Assembly (NCBI RefSeq): GCF_003711515.1
Contig: NW_021167082.1
Coordinates: forward strand, 1,544,111-1,608,110
Direction: 5' to 3'
Source of the DNA: Sodiomyces alkalinus F11
Lineage: Eukaryota > Ascomycota > Sordariomycetes > Glomerellales > Plectosphaerellaceae
DNA length: 64,000 nt
Shown here one piece after another: positions 60,045 to 64,000 of the stretch. The notes below the pieces were generated by a model. The model did no database searches, was not told the origin of the DNA, and saw nothing but the letters and a program-made list of their open reading frames with translations. Position numbers and translations under genes: made by a program. Position 1 is the first letter of the stretch. Every line of letters begins with the position of its first letter.

Positions 60045-60482
60045 GGGAGAGGGAAGATGGGAATAAAAGTCGAAAATGCAGTCATCGCCAAGTTGGATAG
60101 TTGGATAGCCAGATTACCGGCTCGTCAAGATATCATTGGCATCTAAATAAAAACAGCCAAAACAGCCAAAACACCCCAGAACCACAGAACCCCAGAACCA
60201 CAGAACCACAGAACCACAGGCCACAGATGCATTCCCCCCGTCCGACGCCAGAATAAACCACTCGTGAATCAAGATTCCCAATCAGTCTTGTCGTTGTTTT
60301 TCTTTTGGCTCCAAAACGCGACCGCCCATCCCCCCCCCAAAAAAAAGCATCGACCAGGTTCATTTCTTCTTCAGGTGAGCCCAGAGAAGAATCAGGCGAT
60401 AGCCCTTCTTGCCGATACGCCCTACCACCACAGCCAGGGATCGGAGTTTCCTTGCATACCCCTGCAGCACGCCGGGGGAAGC
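60045..60482. other. intergenic between convergent genes
   Basis: Contains the tandem unit CCACAGAACC, repeated about five times at 60180-60220, and a C/A homopolymer pair at 60330-60348. No gene seen. Confidence 0.6.
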
Positions 60483-61789
60483 CTACTCCTCCTCGGCCAT
60501 CAGGGGTCGCAGAACCTCGAGTGCCTGAGCCGCCTGCTCGGGCGAGAGGATGACGGTGCCGGCACAAGCCGTCGACAGATACGACATACCCGGCCGTGAC
60601 ATGGTCATCTCCTGGACGATCTTACCAGCGACGCCGCACACTATGCCGGTCGCTTCGAAGGGCAGCTTGGCTAGGTCGAGAGAGATGGGCACGAGCTCGT
60701 TGCTCCGGTCGCCAATGAGAATATCGCCAAACAGCGGGAGCAGATTGCGGTCCAGCAGCAGGGACGGCGGGTCTTCGATGGCCAGCGTGAGCGAGAAGAA
60801 GCGCGGCCGGGCGACGAGGGCAGACACGAGGGTCGCGTAGAGCCGCGCGTCGATCGCGTCAATCCACAAAGGCTGGGGCGGGTTACGGCCGTTGGCACCA
60901 CCACTCATGCCGTAACCGGACTGCGAGAAGCGCCGCGAAGGGCCGTCGATGTAACATTCGCCGATGCCCGTGCCCCGCAAATGGGCGTCACGCGCGCTCA
61001 GCTGGACCAGACGCAGGCCATCTTCGACGATGGGCTCGACGCACCGCTTCTTAAGCTGGGCGAACGTGCGGCCGAACAGCTCGGCGATGGTGGCCGGGGA
61101 AGGCGCGGCAACCGCCGCAATGGTCGGAGTGGTGTAGCCGTGGCGGTTGGCCACGAAGCTGTCCTTCTCGTACCGGTGGAGAACGAAACCGCGCTCGGTA
61201 AGTGCCTTGACCACCGACTCACGGTCCTTGGCCGGCACCAGGATAAAGTCGGAGTAATAGGTGGAGATGAAGAAGATGGGGATGCCGGCCAGGGCCAGGG
61301 GGCACGTCAACTCAAGGATGCGGCTCACAATGTCGACGTCACCGCTAATGACAGAGAGGACAAGGTAGGGCTCCTGGGAGATAAAAGCAGATTTCCGAGC
61401 ATCTCGGGGGATGGCGGCGATGGCGGGCTCGAAGACGGAACGGGCAAAGGAGGTGTGGCAGACGACCGAGCACTCGAGAGGCGTGACCGAGACGTTGAGG
61501 AAGGTGTGTTGATGGTCGCTCGTGAGGCCCTCGAGGTCGTGGTCAGGCCATCGCCGGCTTGAGTTGACCGTCTGCGTCTGAGGGAGGAGGACACCGAGGA
61601 CGGGTTGGAGAAAATTGGCGTACAATTCGGGGGGGAAGTGAATGAGAGAGTAGGTACCGGGCTAGATGAAGGAGCCACCGATATATGTGTCAGTCATCAG
61701 ACGATGTGTCTGATTGTATGGTATATGGTATACGGATACGGATACGGATATACGGATAAACTTACGAGAAAGGTAATCTGAACGTTCAT
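60483..61789 (-). CDS. ACT-domain protein of the CASTOR/GATS-like type
   Basis: Exons 61789-61766 (24 nt) and 61661-60483, giving 400 residues; intron GTAAGT..CTAG. Start: MNVQITFLPGTYSLIHFPPE, then LYANFLQPVL. The best-preserved block is LVLSVISGDVDIVSRILELT with LALAGIPIFFISTYYSDFILVP (about residues 110-150), a typical ACT_7-type ligand-binding unit as in the mammalian arginine sensor CASTOR1. A second ACT-like region lies at about 275-395 (FFSLTLAIEDPPSLLLD, FEATGIVCGVAGKI, STACAGTVILSPEQAAQAL). The double-ACT layout suggests an amino-acid-sensing or regulatory protein in the cytosol. Ligand and partner are unknown, and TORC1 linkage is inference by family only. The tiny first exon is supported by strong splice consensus. 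Confidence 0.85.
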
Positions 61790-64000
61790 AGCCGAGGATA
61801 TCGCGGCCATGGTGATGGGTCTTGTGAGTTGGGCTATGGACACTGCACACTATGGCCATATATGGCCTTTGCGTCCTTTTGCTCTTTTCAGGGGTCGTCT
61901 TCCGTCACTCCGTTCGGGGGAATACGGAGAAGGCGTTGGGCGCGGGGCGTTAGGTGTTGGGTGTTGGGTGTTGGCCGATGCGAGATAAGGAAGAGTGGGA
62001 GGATGCCTTATGGAGACTGGAGACTAGTGAGATGGTGCCAAGTGGAGAGAGCGGCGGGCGTGGGCACTGAACGATAAAGAAAAAGCCCAGGGTCGGTCCG
62101 CGACTAGGTAAGACGATGAGGTGAGAGAAATTGCTCTAACGGTCTGCGTCTAATGATTATAAACCCAACCAACCCTTCTCGTAGCCAATGTCGAATGTCG
62201 ATGCGGGCGTGCTAGTAGGTCGAGCTAGGAGATATCTCCGGGACCGACGTCGAAGAGCTGTGTACGGAGTAGAGTAGGTAGGCCTGGAAGATCAATAGAC
62301 CGGGATACGATTCAAGGTCAAGTGAACTACTCGAACTACTCGGTAGCTAGCCCGGATCAGGTGGAGGGGCATAGACAGTCGGTTGCCGTACTCCGATTTG
62401 TGGGTAGCCGGCTGTCTGTCGAAATGGCAATAGTTTGTACGACACGAGATGATGAGGGAGGGGGAACAAGGGAACCCGTATAAAAGGAGAGCCAGGTGTG
62501 GTGAGGAAGTGAATAGGTAGGAGACAAAAGAAGAGAATAAAAGGAACAAGCATTCAAGAGGAAAAGGTGTGATGGAGTCGTCATTGTCGACGTACCAGGT
62601 AAATGTAAATGAGAACAATGGCGCCAGCGATTTCGTAATTGACGATTCGCACGATCCCAGGTCACAGACTCACCCGTCCCAAGGCATGAGGGGTGGTAGG
62701 TGGGGTGGCGAGTCGGTCTTCCATGGTCTGCTGGCCTACTCCGTTAGTGGCCTGCCTGCTCTCCCGGGCTTTTATCGAGGCCAAGCAAGTTCAGGCATGC
62801 AATGCTGTACTCAGTAGTCACACGCACACACGGCTTTTTGTCCTAGTCATCATCTCATCTCCTTTCTTCGACTTTTCACTCCACCTTCCTACCTTGGAAA
62901 AGGAAAGCAGGGAGTCGAGAGGCGGGCGGGCGGGCGGGCGAACCAACTGGCTGGGATTCCGGCGTGCCAACAGCTGGGAGCAACAACCCAAGCCTACAGT
63001 ACCCTGGGGAAACCAGGTTTCAATAAAGAAGCCAAGCTCAGATCTGGCGTGATTGGCGCCACATCTGCACCGGAAAGACACCCGATGGCAGGGCATACGA
63101 TGTGCGATGTGCGATGTACGATGTACGATGTACGTGTACGGACACACATCTTGCGGGGAAATTGGCGAGATGGTGTGTCGAGCGGAAATTGATGTGATGT
63201 GGTGACGCGGTGCAGGTGGTGGTGATGGTGATGGTGATGTCTCACCCTGACGGCCACGACGGAAAACAGGCCACTTGGCACGGGGTTCGAGTCCAAGGGC
63301 TGCAGTGTCTCATGTCTCGAGTCCAGTACAAGTCGGGAGTTCCTGACGTCCCTCGTGCTTTCCTCTTTCCTCCCCAACACTATTCTTTCCCGGCACATCC
63401 TTCCATGTCAGAGTCAGAGTCACCCACCCGAGGCCCATGATGACAGGCGCAGCCCACCCCTGAACAGGTCATTCCTGCTCGGCAAGCAGAGAATGAAGGG
63501 GATTGGTGATTACTAAGGTACCTACCGCATACCTTAGGGAAGGATGGAGGGAGATGGCTTTACGCCTCGTCGTCATGGCTTAATGATGTTGATCAAAACG
63601 AGAACCCTTTGGGCCGCTTGCATATCAGTTGCATGGCCTTGGACTGCCCTGCCTTCTTCCCGTTGCATCATGCCCGAGGACGCAGGTCCACCCCTCGAAA
63701 AGGAACATGCCTGCCTCCATGACTTGAAACGCCAAGTTGCTAGAGTACCTTCCAAGCGTGGAGGCATGAACATAGGGTACCTAAGGTAACTCCAAATACC
63801 GTCCGGGTAGGTAAGGTAGTGCTGCGTCTCTACCTAGGTACCTTACCGACCTACCTTACCTTGGTACATAGCCTCACTCCACGATGCATCACACACCTAT
63901 CAAGACCACTACTATTCCTCGCCATTCTGGCGATCAAATTTATCTTTCCAGAGATATTCCACGTATCGAGCGCCCCCCTACAGGGGCATCTTCTTTCCTT
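61790..64000. other. gene-free right edge
   Basis: About 2.2 kb with no supportable gene. Contains a GATACGGATACGG-type run just inside the previous intron (61733-61758), ATGTGCGATGTGCGATGTACG repeats at 63098-63137, a GGTGATGGTGATGGTGATG run near 63218-63238, and a dense cluster of ACCTTACC/GGTAC words at 63517-63865. That cluster includes TACCTAAGGTA at 63778-63788. Confidence 0.55.
63517..63865. repeat. cluster of GGTACCT/ACCTTACC words
   Basis: Includes AAGGTACCTACCGCATACCTTAG near 63518-63540, TACCTAAGGTA at 63778-63788, and a run of TACCTAGGTACCTTACC and CTACCTTACC at 63830-63865. Confidence 0.7.

Noticed and set aside
63278..63292. GGTTCGAGTCC, resembling a tRNA B box
   Set aside because: Flanking bases do not form the T-arm stem and no acceptor or anticodon arm can be drawn.
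1..64000. Secondary-metabolite, CRISPR or phage-like cluster
   Set aside because: No synthase, tailoring-enzyme group, regularly spaced repeat array or phage gene; the gene content is conserved fungal housekeeping.

Overview
The window looks like nuclear DNA of a filamentous ascomycete (Pezizomycotina, most likely a Sordariomycete). Genes are compact, with short GT-AG introns of about 60-240 bp. Coding sequence is GC-rich, homologous families such as DUF3433 and AA11 are fungal, and a copia-type retrotransposon carries the CpA-to-TpA decay expected of repeat-induced point mutation (RIP). A 10-base run of N at 9705-9714 marks an assembly join. No tRNA, rRNA, CRISPR array or bacterial-type operon was seen.

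Layout. 1-694: no gene seen. 695-6690: a complete but dead Ty1/copia element on the minus strand, with both LTRs and an AGTGT target-site duplication. 7.5-15.2 kb: eIF4E2-class cap-binding protein (+), Sad1/USP39-like splicing factor (-), Utp13 (-). 15.9-20.4 kb: an unrecognised Gln-rich membrane protein (+), Mhf1/CENP-S (-), Pga2-like protein (+). 22.3-30.4 kb: a large unrecognised protein with a three-fold Cys-rich repeat (+), ribosomal protein L4 (+), an Aro8-like aminotransferase (+). 32.4-38.1 kb: a DUF3433 membrane-protein gene with three apparent frameshifts (+), and a secreted AA11-type LPMO with an X278-like tail (-). 38.1-44.5 kb: about 6.3 kb with no convincing gene, holding a degenerate 181-bp tandem duplication and GTAC-rich short motifs. 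44.5-58.3 kb: a small AIG2-like protein with an 8-nt micro-exon (-) and the very large Tra1 (+). 59.1-61.8 kb: an RWD/IMPACT (Yih1-like) protein (+) and a CASTOR-like ACT-domain protein (-). 61.8-64 kb: no gene seen.

Most genes are conserved housekeeping functions: translation (eIF4E2, L4, Yih1-like), ribosome biogenesis (Utp13), splicing (Sad1), chromatin and transcription (Tra1), DNA repair/kinetochore (Mhf1) and ER trafficking (Pga2). They are not arranged as a pathway or a secondary-metabolite cluster. Exon boundaries were worked out by hand from splice consensus, reading phase and family conservation. I did not find a clear new multi-gene system. The most unusual items are the uneven RIP pattern of the copia element, the broken DUF3433 gene, the triplicated Cys-rich protein, the micro-exon, and the shared TCACGTGA and TACCTAAGGTA palindromes between genes.
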